59,358 bases of DNA from assembly GCA_021325385.1 (NCBI GenBank), contig JAJPHH010000014.1, positions 1 to 59,358 on the forward strand, given 5' to 3'. The notes below the pieces were generated by a model. That model saw only the letters and a list, made by a program, of their open reading frames with translations. It was not told the DNA's origin and ran no database searches. This DNA comes from Alphaproteobacteria bacterium (GTDB lineage: Bacteria > Pseudomonadota > Alphaproteobacteria > Rhizobiales > Beijerinckiaceae). A program made the position numbers and the translations under genes. Positions within the stretch are counted from its first letter, which is position 1. Each line of letters starts with the position of its first letter. Shown in pieces: positions 1 through 8,095 of the stretch.

Positions 1-1062
1 GCTTTTGGATTCGTCGCCGTCGCGACGGCCTGTCTTTGGGGTTCGGGCGCTTTCGCGCAATCGGGCGTGATCAACAAGGCGGTCGGCGGCTATTCGTTCG
101 AAGACGCAGCCAAGGAATCGCCGGCGACCAAGAAGGACGGCAAGCCGCTGACCTTCGCGATCATCACCCATACCGCCGGCAACGGCTTTTTCGATCCGGT
201 CTATGTCGGCGCGCAGGTCGCCGCCAACGCCTTCGGCATCAATCTGATCAAGCTCGGCACCGAAGCGGCGGTCGACGATATTCCGCGCGAAATCCAGATC
301 CTCAATCAGATCGTCAACGATCCGACCATCAACGGCGTGATCATGACCACGCCGCAGGTCGGCGCCTATAACGACATCGTCAAGAAGCTCGAGGATCGCG
401 GCGTCGTCGTGGCGACGACCAATTCGTTCGACGGCACGCTCTACGATCGCAGCAATATCAGCCATACTGGCCAGGACGCGTCGGCGGCGGCGATCGGCGG
501 CGAAGCGATCGTCAAGTGCCTGCTCAACAACAACGTCAAGGGCGGCTCGATCCTGTTCCCGAACACGGTACCGGTCGGCAATATCGAGGTGAACAACCGC
601 GTCACCGCGGCCTTCCAGGCGACGGTGAAGGCCCTGAAGGCGGCTAACCGCCTGCAGGACTTCAAGGTCGACGCCGGCCCCAACAATATCGGCGTCGATG
701 TCGGCACCGACATCACCGCCGGCCCGATCGTGCAATTGATCGAAAGCCGCAAGGACGTGGTCGGCCTGTTCGGCCCGAATGGCGGCGTGACGCCGGCGAT
801 CGGCGACGCAATCTCGCAATTGAAGCTGAACGGCAAGATTTGCGCCTATGGCTTCGACCTTGGTCCGAAGCAGCTCGAGCAGATCAAATCCGGCGCGCTG
901 ATGGGCTCGCTCGGCCAGCAGCCCTTCCTGCAAGGGTTCTACCCGGTCGTGCAGCTCTACCTGCAGATCGATCGCCACATCTCGGCGGCCAATCTCGACA
1001 CGCGCGCCCAGCTCGTGACCAAGGAGAACGTCGCGTCGGTGGGCAAGCGCTTCGAGAACTGA
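1..1062 (+). CDS. Sugar ABC transporter substrate-binding protein (5' partial)
   Basis: Periplasmic solute-binding protein of the ribose/xylose class (periplasmic binding protein type 1 fold). The frame is open to the left edge, so the true start is outside the window. The first visible residues are a hydrophobic stretch ending AFA-QS, a good signal peptidase I site, followed by about 333 mature residues. An ORF finder would start at GTG 67, which would remove the signal peptide. The segment FAIITHTAGNGFFDPVY begins a typical sugar-binding domain. The permease and ATPase follow on the same strand, so this is the binding component of an importer. The ligand cannot be read from sequence; a sugar or polyol is likely. 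Confidence 0.88.
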   Translation, partial: AFGFVAVATACLWGSGAFAQSGVINKAVGGYSFEDAAKESPATKKDGKPLTFAIITHTAGNGFFDPVYVGAQVAANAFGINLIKLGTEAAVDDIPREIQILNQIVNDPTINGVIMTTPQVGAYNDIVKKLEDRGVVVATTNSFDGTLYDRSNISHTGQDASAAAIGGEAIVKCLLNNNVKGGSILFPNTVPVGNIEVNNRVTAAFQATVKALKAANRLQDFKVDAGPNNIGVDVGTDITAGPIVQLIESRKDVVGLFGPNGGVTPAIGDAISQLKLNGKICAYGFDLGPKQLEQIKSGALMGSLGQQPFLQGFYPVVQLYLQIDRHISAANLDTRAQLVTKENVASVGKRFEN

Positions 1063-1082
1063 GAGAACGCGGCTCGCGCTTC

Positions 1083-1113
1083 TTCCCTCTCCCCGCTTTG
1101 CGGGGAGAGGGAA
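1083..1113 (+). repeat. Perfect intercistronic hairpin
   Basis: A 14-bp perfect stem (1083-1096 pairs with 1100-1113) with a TTT loop lies between the binding-protein stop and the permease start. There is no U-tract, so it is not a standard terminator. Such hairpins between binding-protein and permease genes often stabilise the upstream mRNA and lower downstream expression; that role is inference. A similar CCCTTCTCCC hairpin is at 7938-7972, so it may also belong to a dispersed repeat family. Confidence 0.6.
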
Positions 1114-1137
1114 TTGCGGACCGTTTAAGGTACGTTC

Positions 1138-3444
1138 ATGACCATCTCCGCCGCCGCCCCTGCCCCCGCGACGCCGCCCCGCGAAATGGGCCGCGAGGGC
1201 GCGCTGATTTTCGGCGGCTGGGAGATCGGCCTCATCGTCGTCATGGCCCTGCTCTATGCCGGCGGCCTCTACCTCAACCCTGCCTTCTTCGGCTCGACCG
1301 ACGCGCTATTCTCGGTGCTGCGCGACGCTTCGCGTTACGGCGTGATGGCGGTCGGCATGACTTTCGTTCTGGTCAACAAGGAGCTCGACCTCTCGGTCGG
1401 CTCGACCTTCGGCCTGACCGCGACCTTCTTCGGCATGCTGTTCGCGCCGAGCTATTTCGATCTCGGCCTGTGGACGGCGGTGATCTGGTGCCTTGTTCTC
1501 GGCCTCGTCATCGGCCTGATCAACGGCTTCTTCGTCACCATTCTCGAAGTGCCGGCCTTCATCGCCACTTTGACCATGCTGTTCATCGGCCGCGGCGTCA
1601 TTCTCGGCCTGACCGGCGGCAAGAACATCGCCTTCGAGCTCAAAGCGCTGGGGACAAGCGGCTTCTTCCCGCTCGGCGAGATCAACGGGCTCGGCTTCAA
1701 CAATCAGATCATCGCCTTTCTGATCATCGCGGCGATCGGCGCTGTGGCCCTCGCTTACACTTCGGTCGGCTGGACGACCTACGCGACCGGCGGCAACGAG
1801 CAGGCGGCGCGCTACGCCGGCATCAATACACGCTTCGTACGCATCCGCTCCTACGTGCTGTCGTCGCTCTGCGCGGTGATCGCCGGGCTGATGAATGTCG
1901 CGCAGAGCAAGGACGCCGACCCGCAATTCGGCCTCGGCGCCGAGCTCATCGCCATCGCCTCGGTGATCGTCGGCGGCGCGGCGATTTTCGGCGGCCGCGG
2001 CCGCGTCATCGGCTCCTGCCTCGGCGCAATTTTCGTTGGCCTGATCGACAAGGTCTTGCGCGAAGGCGTGCCGATCACTCGCACCATCGATCTCGGCGGC
2101 GGCGAGACCGCGACGGTCGCGGCGGTGGCGCAATTGCCGCCGGGCGCCGTGCCCGCCTTTCTCGGCGTCGTCCTGATTCTGGCCGTGCTCATCGAGCCCT
2201 GGCTGGTGCGCCGGCGGCTGATCCCGCGATTCTGGGCTTGGCTCCGCCGTCGCCCGCCGCCGCCTGTTCCCGATCTCGGCGGCATAGCCATTACCGGCGT
2301 GCAGACTCGCGGCGCCAATGTCCAAGCGCGCGGCCTGGGCAAACGCGGCCTGGTCGCCTTTTTCTATCGCCGCGACGCGGCGGCGGTGATGCTGATGATC
2401 GCGCTCTGGCTGTTCGGGTGGTGGGCGCGGCCGGATTTCTGGGAGGGGCTCGATAATTCCTTCTCGATCCTGCTCGCCTTTTCCGAGATCGCGCTGCTCG
2501 CGGTCGGCCTCGCCTTCGTGATGGCCAATGGCGATATCGATCTTTCGGTCGGCTCCGTTCTCGCCCTTTCCGGCGCGACCGCGGCGGTGGTCATGAAGGA
2601 CACCAATCTCGGGCCGCTCGTCGCCGCGGTCGCGGCGATCAGCGTCGGCATGCTGGCGGGCGTGATCAATGGCTGGCTCACGGCCTATGTCGGCCTGCCT
2701 TCCTTCATCGCGACGCTCGGCACGTTCTATTGGGCGCGCGGCATTGGCTCGTCGATCGTCGCCGGCACGCAGCTCAACGGCTTTCCCGAATCGTTCAATT
2801 TGATCGGCCACAGCCTGCTCGAGTTGCTCACCGTGTTCGGCATGGCGCCGACGCACGGCTTTTGGCTGGCGATCGCCAAAGCGGTCAGCGTGCAGACGAT
2901 TTTCGTGCTTCTCGTCGCGCTGATCGCCGGAATCGTCCTTGCTCATACGACCTATGGCCAAATGGTCTACGCGGTCGGCGGCAACGAGCGCGCGGCGAGC
3001 TTCGCCGGCGTCAATACCCGGCGGGTGCGCTTCACCGCGTTGTTGATCTCGGCGACCTGCGCCGCCTTTGCCGGCGTTATCTATGACGCCTTCTATCGCA
3101 GCTTCATCCCGACGGCGGGGCAACTCCGCGAACTCGACGCGATCTCCTCGATCATCATCGGCGGCGGCTCGATTTTCGGCGGCTACGGCACGATGATCGG
3201 CGCCATGGCCGGCGCGGCGGTGCTGACTTTGATCCGGCAATTGATGTCGCTGCAGATCATCTTGCGGGACGGCTCGTCCTTCGTCCTGCCGCAGCAATGG
3301 CAGAACGTGTTCATCGGCCTGATCCTGATCTGCGCCGTGATCGGCGACATCTGGCTGCGTCAGAACAACATTCTGGGACAATGGTTCGGGAGGGCGCGGC
3401 GCGCCGAAGAAGCGGCCGCGCCGGCCAAGGAGGCCGAGGCATGA
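1138..3444 (+). CDS. Fused tandem ABC sugar permease (two permease domains in one chain)
   Basis: Membrane component of the importer, 768 residues, about twice the usual 320-360 for the RbsC/XylH class. Both halves carry the same landmarks: LDLSVGS near residues 84-89 and IDLSVGS near 467-472, then GGNEQAARYAG near 220 and GGNERAASFAG near 614. A linker rich in proline and arginine joins them at about residues 350-400. Each half has multiple hydrophobic helices of the BPD_transp_2 type. A normal importer uses a dimer of one permease, so this gene probably encodes the whole translocation pore as a pseudo-heterodimer. Its stop overlaps the ATPase start by 4 bp (ATGA), which indicates translational coupling. 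Confidence 0.9.
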   Translation: MTISAAAPAPATPPREMGREGALIFGGWEIGLIVVMALLYAGGLYLNPAFFGSTDALFSVLRDASRYGVMAVGMTFVLVNKELDLSVGSTFGLTATFFGMLFAPSYFDLGLWTAVIWCLVLGLVIGLINGFFVTILEVPAFIATLTMLFIGRGVILGLTGGKNIAFELKALGTSGFFPLGEINGLGFNNQIIAFLIIAAIGAVALAYTSVGWTTYATGGNEQAARYAGINTRFVRIRSYVLSSLCAVIAGLMNVAQSKDADPQFGLGAELIAIASVIVGGAAIFGGRGRVIGSCLGAIFVGLIDKVLREGVPITRTIDLGGGETATVAAVAQLPPGAVPAFLGVVLILAVLIEPWLVRRRLIPRFWAWLRRRPPPPVPDLGGIAITGVQTRGANVQARGLGKRGLVAFFYRRDAAAVMLMIALWLFGWWARPDFWEGLDNSFSILLAFSEIALLAVGLAFVMANGDIDLSVGSVLALSGATAAVVMKDTNLGPLVAAVAAISVGMLAGVINGWLTAYVGLPSFIATLGTFYWARGIGSSIVAGTQLNGFPESFNLIGHSLLELLTVFGMAPTHGFWLAIAKAVSVQTIFVLLVALIAGIVLAHTTYGQMVYAVGGNERAASFAGVNTRRVRFTALLISATCAAFAGVIYDAFYRSFIPTAGQLRELDAISSIIIGGGSIFGGYGTMIGAMAGAAVLTLIRQLMSLQIILRDGSSFVLPQQWQNVFIGLILICAVIGDIWLRQNNILGQWFGRARRAEEAAAPAKEAEA

Positions 3445-4202
3445 ATGCGCCGATCGTCGAGATGCGCGGCATCGATAAAAGCTTCGGGCCTGTGCGGGCG
3501 CTGGTCAACGTCAATTTGCGGCTCATGCCAGGCGAAGTGCTCGGCCTGGTCGGCGACAATTCCGCCGGAAAGTCGACTTTGATGAAAATTTTGACAGGCG
3601 CCTATCAGCGCGATTCGGGCGAGATTTTCATCGACGGCAAGACGGTGCATTTCAAGAGCCCGCATGAAAGCCGCGACCTCGGCATCGAGATGATCTACCA
3701 GGACTTCGCCTTGTGCGGGAATCTCGACGTCGGCCAAAACATCTTTCTCGGCCGCTGGCCGAAGCGCTTCGGCCTGTTCGTCGATCGCGCCAAGATGCAT
3801 CACGACGCGCGCGAGATTCTCGATCGGCTGAAAGTCGACGTCAATTCCGTGTACCAGAAGGTCGAGAGCCTGTCGGGCGGCCGCCAGCAATCGGTGGCGA
3901 TCGCTCGCGCCATCTCGTTCGATCCGAAAGTGGTGATTTTCGACGAGCCGACCGCCAATCTCTCGGTCACCGCGACCAAGCGCCTGCTCGAGACGATTGC
4001 CGAGCTGAAGCGGCACAATGTCGCGCAGATCATCATCTCTCATCGGATGAACGACATATTCGAAGTCGGCGACCGGGTGATGGTGTTGAAGCGTGGCCGC
4101 AATGTCGGCGAGCGCCTGATCGCCGAGACGACCGAGAAAGAGGTGCTTGAGCTGATCGTCTCCGGCGTGCCGGAGACCGCGGCGACGGAGCTGGTCGCTT
4201 AG
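3441..4202 (+). CDS. Sugar ABC transporter ATP-binding protein (single domain)
   Basis: Nucleotide-binding subunit, 253 residues, of the FrcA-like single-domain type rather than the double-domain RbsA type. The Walker A is GDNSAGKST, with Ser at the fourth position where the P-loop consensus has Gly. The Q-loop is in MIYQDFALC, the signature is LSGGRQQ, the Walker B is VVIFDEPTANL and the switch His is in IISHRM. The start at 3441 overlaps the permease stop in ATGA. The frame is open further upstream, but that part is inside the permease gene. It should bind as a homodimer beneath the fused permease. Confidence 0.9.
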   Translation: MNAPIVEMRGIDKSFGPVRALVNVNLRLMPGEVLGLVGDNSAGKSTLMKILTGAYQRDSGEIFIDGKTVHFKSPHESRDLGIEMIYQDFALCGNLDVGQNIFLGRWPKRFGLFVDRAKMHHDAREILDRLKVDVNSVYQKVESLSGGRQQSVAIARAISFDPKVVIFDEPTANLSVTATKRLLETIAELKRHNVAQIIISHRMNDIFEVGDRVMVLKRGRNVGERLIAETTEKEVLELIVSGVPETAATELVA

Positions 4203-4207
4203 GCCAT

Positions 4208-4286
4208 GTCATTCCCGCGCAAGCGGGAATCCAGAACCTTAGCGCGAAACCGACTCCTCCTGGATTCCCGCTTTCGGGGAAATGAC
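4208..4286. repeat. Palindromic repeat, GTCATTCCCGC family
   Basis: An imperfect inverted repeat with arms of about 28 bp (starting GTCATTCCCGCG and ending GGGGAAATGAC), roughly 80% complementary, lies just after the ABC operon. A half element ending CGGAATGACG follows near 4390-4424. Such palindromes are common intergenic repeats in alphaproteobacteria. It could also end transcription from the upstream operon. Confidence 0.7.
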
Positions 4287-4454
4287 AGGAATTTTTTCTC
4301 CGTCCTGTCGGTTCGCGCGACCGTATCTCGTCCTAGGCGAGACGGGCAAACACGACGCGAAGCTATCCCGCTGCGCCCGCGTAGCCCGACCCGCATGGAT
4401 TGCTACGCTTCGCTCGGAATGACGACGAAGCAGCGAATATCAGGAGAAACTGAC

Positions 4455-4925
4455 ATGAATCCCGCCCCTGCTTCCGACCGCGAACTCGTCCTATCGCGCC
4501 TCATCGACGCGCCGCGCGAGAAAATCTATCGCGCCTGGACCGAGCCGGAATTGCTCAAGCAATGGTTCGCGCCTGCGCCGTGGACCACCCCGTCGGCCGA
4601 GCTCGATGTCAGGCCGGGCGGCGCCAATCTTATCGTGATGCGCAGCCCCGACGGCAAGGACTTTCCCAATCGCGGCGTCTATCTTGACGTCGTCCCGAAC
4701 GAGCGCTTGGTCTTCACCGACGCTTATACCGAGGCTTGGGAGCCGTCGCCGAAACCGTTCATGACGGTGATCGTCACCTTGGCCGACGAAGGCGGCGAGA
4801 CCCGCTACACGGCGCGCGTGCGCCACTGGAGCGTCGCCGACCGCGAAGCGCATGAAAAAATGGGCTTTCATCAAGGCTGGGGGCAATGCGCGGACCAGCT
4901 CGCCGCCTTGGCCGCAAAGCTTTGA
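4455..4925 (+). CDS. SRPBCC / AHSA1-family protein
   Basis: A 156-residue cytosolic protein of the START/Bet v1-like superfamily (AHSA1-type, often annotated as polyketide cyclase or activator of Hsp90 ATPase homologue). The motifs VLSRLIDAPREKIYRAWTE and LLKQWFAP are typical at the N-terminus, and GMxFHQGWGQCADQLAAL-like sequence closes the protein. The start at ATG 4455 follows CAGGAGAAA. A longer frame runs upstream through the palindromic repeat but lacks family similarity. The ligand is unknown. It stands alone between the ABC operon and the convergent OsmC gene. Confidence 0.85.
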   Translation: MNPAPASDRELVLSRLIDAPREKIYRAWTEPELLKQWFAPAPWTTPSAELDVRPGGANLIVMRSPDGKDFPNRGVYLDVVPNERLVFTDAYTEAWEPSPKPFMTVIVTLADEGGETRYTARVRHWSVADREAHEKMGFHQGWGQCADQLAALAAKL

Positions 4926-4948
4926 GCGCCGCCTGGCCGCCGAACCGA

Positions 4949-5458
4949 TCACGCCCGATGCAGCGCGACCGCGACGGGCGGACCGCTCTTGATCGTCTGG
5001 TAGACGACGCAATAGCGCTCGGTCAGCTTGAGGAGCTGGTCGAGCTTGTCCTGCGGCGCGTCGGTTTCGAGATCGAAGCGCAGCCGGATCGCGGCGAAGC
5101 CGACCGGCGCATCCTTAGCGACGCCGAGCGTGCCGCGGAAATCAAGATCGCCTTCGGCCGAGACGGCGCCGGATTTGAGCGGAATGTCGAGCGCGGTCGC
5201 GACCGCCTTCAAGGTGACGCCGGCGCAGGCGACGAGCGCTTCGAGCAGCATGTCGCCCGAGCAGAGTTCAAGCCCCGAGCCGCCGGTCGCGGGATGCAGG
5301 CCGGCCGCGACGAGGGCGCGGCCCGTCTCGACCTTGCAGGCGATGTTTGCTTCGTCCAGCGCGCCTTTGGCGCGAAGCGTGACGAGGCCGGCCTTGGGAT
5401 CGGCCCTGTAACGCTCCTTGATCGGCGCTTGTAGCGCGCGCAGTTCGGCGGAGTCCAT
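4949..5458 (-). CDS. OsmC family protein
   Basis: A 169-residue OsmC/Ohr superfamily protein. Members often reduce organic hydroperoxides through two cysteines. The first candidate cysteine is in LVACAGVTL and the second in TERYCVVYQT, positions expected for this fold. Another Cys occurs in ELCSGD. It does not match the classic Ohr or OsmC consensus closely enough to choose a subfamily, and some members bind other ligands. It is divergent from the GyrI-like gene at 5599 and convergent with the SRPBCC gene. Confidence 0.85.
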   Translation of the reverse strand: MDSAELRALQAPIKERYRADPKAGLVTLRAKGALDEANIACKVETGRALVAAGLHPATGGSGLELCSGDMLLEALVACAGVTLKAVATALDIPLKSGAVSAEGDLDFRGTLGVAKDAPVGFAAIRLRFDLETDAPQDKLDQLLKLTERYCVVYQTIKSGPPVAVALHRA

Positions 5459-5598
5459 GGCGCGTGTCCTTTTCCTTGCGGCGTTTCGCGCAGAATACCG
5501 AAGCTCGGCGGCCCCGAACAGAGAAGGGAGCGCGCGACAGGCCTGAATGAAATGATCGGATGAGCCGCTGACGAACTTTCAACGAGAGGAGCGAAACG

Positions 5599-6078
5599 AT
5601 GACGGACAGCGAAATGACGCCGCGATTCGAAAATGGCGGCGAGATGAAGATCGCCGGCTTGAGCGGCCGGTTCGGCCCCGAAAATCGCGATCAGATTCCG
5701 GCTCTCTGGATGCGCTGGGGTCCGAAATATTTCGGCCGCACGCCGGGCCAGGTCGACAAGCAGAGTTACGGCGTGTGCTGGAATATGGATGGCCGAGGCG
5801 GGCTCGACTATCTCGCCGGCGTCGAGGTCGCGAGCTTCGACGGACTGCCGGCCGAGCTGACGCGGATGACAATCGAGCCCCAGCTTTACGCGGTCTTTCC
5901 ACATACGAGCCATATCTCAGCGATCAGCGAGACGTGGATGAACATATTCGATAAATGGCTGCCAAAATCAGGGCGCCAATTCGCCGGCGCTGCGCCGAGC
6001 TTCGAGCGCTATGACGAAGCGTTCGATCCTGCCGTAGCGGTGGGGCACGTGGAGATTTGGGTGCCGGTAAAGAGGTAG
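5599..6078 (+). CDS. GyrI-like small-molecule-binding domain protein
   Basis: A 159-residue stand-alone effector-binding domain of the AraC-E/GyrI type, the fold that binds ligands in Rob, BmrR and SbmC. Sequence features are MKIAGLSGRFG near the start, QSYGVCWNMDGRGGLDYLAGVEV in the middle and the C-terminal FEIW-like segment VGHVEIWVPVKR. No DNA-binding domain is present. The start at ATG 5599 is preceded by AACGAGAGGAGCGAAACG, a good ribosome-binding site. Its function is probably sensing or sequestering a small molecule, which is inference. Confidence 0.8.
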   Translation: MTDSEMTPRFENGGEMKIAGLSGRFGPENRDQIPALWMRWGPKYFGRTPGQVDKQSYGVCWNMDGRGGLDYLAGVEVASFDGLPAELTRMTIEPQLYAVFPHTSHISAISETWMNIFDKWLPKSGRQFAGAAPSFERYDEAFDPAVAVGHVEIWVPVKR

Positions 6079-6126
6079 AGGGGCGAATTGTTGGCGCCGA
6101 GGCGCCACACCGGCCGATCGCCGTCA

Positions 6127-6189
6127 ACCCGCCATAGCGCCTCGAGTGCTGGGACCAAAGTACGTTGGCTGCGAGGCGCTATGGCGGGT
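6127..6189. repeat. 18-bp perfect inverted repeat
   Basis: The arms 6127-6144 and 6172-6189 are perfect reverse complements (starting ACCCGCCATAGCG), with a 27-bp loop. With the second hairpin at 6247-6311 it fills most of the gap between the GyrI-like gene and the broken gene at 6435-6709. It could be a terminator or a small dispersed element. Confidence 0.7.
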
Positions 6190-6246
6190 CCTCCGCTTCG
6201 CTGCGGCCCTTCGGGCGACTGCGACCGTCCGGCGCGGCATTGTTGG

Positions 6247-6311
6247 CTACTGAGAGCTTTGGTGAAAAAAGCCGGCCCAATGGCCGCTTTTGTCACCAAA
6301 GCTCTCAGTAG
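6247..6311. repeat. Long hairpin with 19-bp perfect outer arms
   Basis: The outer arms 6247-6265 and 6293-6311 (starting CTACTGAGAGC) are perfect complements. The inner sequence AAAAGCCGGCC/GGCCGCTTTT continues the pairing with one bulge, giving a stem of about 30 bp. This is far longer than a typical terminator and is suggestive of a miniature palindromic element. Confidence 0.7.
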
Positions 6312-6434
6312 ATACGGACGCCATCGACGAGCGCAGGGGTCAAGGTTCGCGCAGCGAAGCGGAGCGACCGGCGAAGCCGGCTTGACCTTGACGCCGAGCA
6401 CGGCGATGGCATGCAGGATAGAGCGCGAGAACCG

Positions 6435-6709
6435 CTACGCTTTGTCTGCGGCAGCATCCAAAACATGGGGAAAGTACTGAGCGTCCCATTCATCGGGCCT
6501 AGAGAGCGCCTTCGCCCACTCGATAAGAGTATCGCTGTCGCGGCAGGCTCGGCTCGAAAGCTTACCCTCGCTCGCCTCCTTTGGGTCGAGGTGAAAATGA
6601 TCGCTCTTTTCGCTGATGCTGAAGCTCGCGCACGTGCAAATCGCGGCTTTCTTGGTTCAACCAGATCTCGCGCCGCCTTGTTCATACTGACCGTGATCCG
6701 CGACTTCAT
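6435..6709 (-). pseudogene. Small decayed gene with two frameshifts (HFHL-motif, possibly Imm32-like)
   Basis: Three minus-strand frames join into one plausible protein. It begins MKSRITVSMNKA in the first frame. It continues as EIWLNQESRDLHVRELQ in the second. It ends as SISEKSDHFHLDPKE ... LIEWAKALSRPDEWDAQYFPHVLD up to TAG at 6435-6437 in the third. The full span would be about 91 residues. From memory, the HFHL core and PxEWDxQYFPHVLD end resemble a small rhizobial family related to Imm32 immunity proteins; I hold that assignment weakly. It lies 25 bp downstream of the dCTP deaminase gene on the same strand. The breaks are not in homopolymers, so genuine decay is more likely than sequencing error. 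Confidence 0.55.
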
Positions 6710-6734
6710 GGCGGTCCTCGCTCGCTCCAGAACC

Positions 6735-7925
6735 TCATCCCTCCCCGAAGTCCCTAAAATGCTTCGACAGCTTCAGCCCCTGTCCCTGATAGTTCGACAC
6801 CGCCGTCGCGCCGTAGAGCGCGTCCGTCCGGTCGGCGAGCTTTTCGAAGACGAGGCGGCCGACGGGCTGGCCGTCTTCGAGCAAGAAGGGAACGTCGCGG
6901 CTGCGTACTTCCAGCACGGCGCGAGCGCTAGGCTTGCCGTCGCCGCCATGGCCGAAGCCAGGATCGAAAAAGCCGGCGTAATGAACGCGGAACTCGCCGA
7001 TCGCCGGATCGATCGGCGCCATTTCGGCGGCGAGGTCCGGCGGGATTTGCACGCGCTCGCGCGAGGCGAGGATGTAGAACTCGTCCGGGTCGAGGATCAG
7101 GCGCCTGTCGCGTCGCGCATGGATCGGCTCCCAGAACTCGGCCGCAGGGTAGGCGCCCGGCCGATCGACGTCGATCACTTCGCTGTTCTTGATGGCGCGA
7201 AAGCCGACGACCTGGCCAGGCGAGCCTTCGAGCCCGACCCGCAGGATGAGGCCGTCGCGAACGTCGAGCTCGTGATCGACGAGCGGGCTTGCCGCGTGCC
7301 GCTGCTTGAGCTCCTTGTCGCTGAGCGCGAAATCGGACAAGCCTTTTTGCTGCGAATTGCGGCTGCGGAAACGGATCTGGTTCAGCTTCGAGCCTTCGCG
7401 CACGCGCACGCTGAACGAGCGCGGCGAGATTTCGGCGTAGAGCGGCCCGCTATAGCCGAGCGGCGCCTCGTCGAAGAGTTCGCCGCCGTCGACGATCAGG
7501 CGGGTGAAGATGTCGAGCCGGCCGGTCGAGCTTTTCGGATTGGCGGCGGCGGAAAGGCTCGGCAGGAGTTCGAGCCGCTCCTGCAAGGCGGCGATGTAGA
7601 CGATGCCCTTTTCAAGCACCGCGCCCTCGCCAGTCAACGAGACGCGTTCGGGCTTCAGGCTCTCGAGATGGTCGAGCACGCTGCGGCTCCGCCCAGGCAG
7701 AAAGCTCGCGCGGACGCGGTACGCCTCCTTGCCGAGGCGCAGATCGAGACTCGCCGGCTGGAACTGGCTGTCGTCGATCGGCTTGGCGGAGACGATCAGC
7801 TTGCGGCCGACCATGGCCTTGATCTTCTGGCGGGCGAAGAGGCCGTAAGGCGCAAGAAAGTAGGCGTCGTCCGGCGGCGGCGCGACGGCGTCGAAGAGTT
7901 CAGGCTCGGAGCTGCGCGCGTGCAT
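6735..7925 (-). CDS. dcd: 2'-Deoxycytidine 5'-triphosphate deaminase
   Basis: Converts dCTP to dUTP for thymidylate synthesis. At 396 residues it is the long alphaproteobacterial form, which contains two dUTPase/DCD-like halves. Typical segments are FQPASLDLRLG in the first half, LYAEISPRSFSVRVREGS in the middle, and the C-terminal SNYQGQGLKLSKHFRDFG. I chose ATG 7925 (MHARSSEPELFD) because GGGAAAGAG lies just upstream. The open frame to 8009 runs through a palindrome and adds a low-complexity extension. It is divergent from metZ. Confidence 0.88.
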   Translation of the reverse strand: MHARSSEPELFDAVAPPPDDAYFLAPYGLFARQKIKAMVGRKLIVSAKPIDDSQFQPASLDLRLGKEAYRVRASFLPGRSRSVLDHLESLKPERVSLTGEGAVLEKGIVYIAALQERLELLPSLSAAANPKSSTGRLDIFTRLIVDGGELFDEAPLGYSGPLYAEISPRSFSVRVREGSKLNQIRFRSRNSQQKGLSDFALSDKELKQRHAASPLVDHELDVRDGLILRVGLEGSPGQVVGFRAIKNSEVIDVDRPGAYPAAEFWEPIHARRDRRLILDPDEFYILASRERVQIPPDLAAEMAPIDPAIGEFRVHYAGFFDPGFGHGGDGKPSARAVLEVRSRDVPFLLEDGQPVGRLVFEKLADRTDALYGATAVSNYQGQGLKLSKHFRDFGEG

Positions 7926-7937
7926 GGAATTTGCTCT

Positions 7938-7972
7938 TTCCCTTCTCCCGGCTTCAGCGGGGGAGAAGGGAA
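7938..7972. repeat. CCCTTCTCCC-type hairpin
   Basis: An inverted repeat of about 13 bp (left arm 7938-7950, right arm ending 7972) with a two-base bulge lies in the 5' leader of dcd. It belongs to the same style as the hairpin at 1083-1113. Confidence 0.5.
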
Positions 7973-8033
7973 TATCCGCCTCCTTACCCTTCCGCCGCAT
8001 TGACGCCAAGGCTTCCGCCGGCTAAAGCTTTGG

Positions 8034-8095
8034 ACAACGTGGTCATTTGAGCCGGTCGGCTTGCCGCCACGCTAAACAAGGGGCTAAAAGACCGT
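8034..8095 (+). promoter_or_regulatory. SAM-II riboswitch (metA-type)
   Basis: The sequence contains the hallmarks of the SAM-II aptamer in order: CGTGGTCATTTGA, the GCCGGTCGGCTTGC segment, the closing GCCACG strand that pairs with CGTGG, then CTAAACAAG and GGGCTAAAAG, which complete the pseudoknot. It lies about 65 bp before metZ, the classic alphaproteobacterial target. In known examples S-adenosylmethionine binding sequesters the ribosome-binding site or stops transcription, lowering methionine synthesis. One position (GGTCATTTG for the usual GGTGATTTG) differs from the commonest form. Confidence 0.85.

Noticed and set aside
67-1062. GTG 67 as the start of the first binding protein
   Set aside because: The upstream codons form a signal peptide ending AFA-Q in the same frame, so the gene begins left of the window.
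1306-3381. A minus-strand open frame of about 691 codons
   Set aside because: It is antisense to the fused permease and encodes a charged, low-similarity sequence. The plus-strand permease explains the region.
6411-8003. A plus-strand open frame of about 530 codons
   Set aside because: It is antisense to dcd and the decayed small gene; its translation has no domain.
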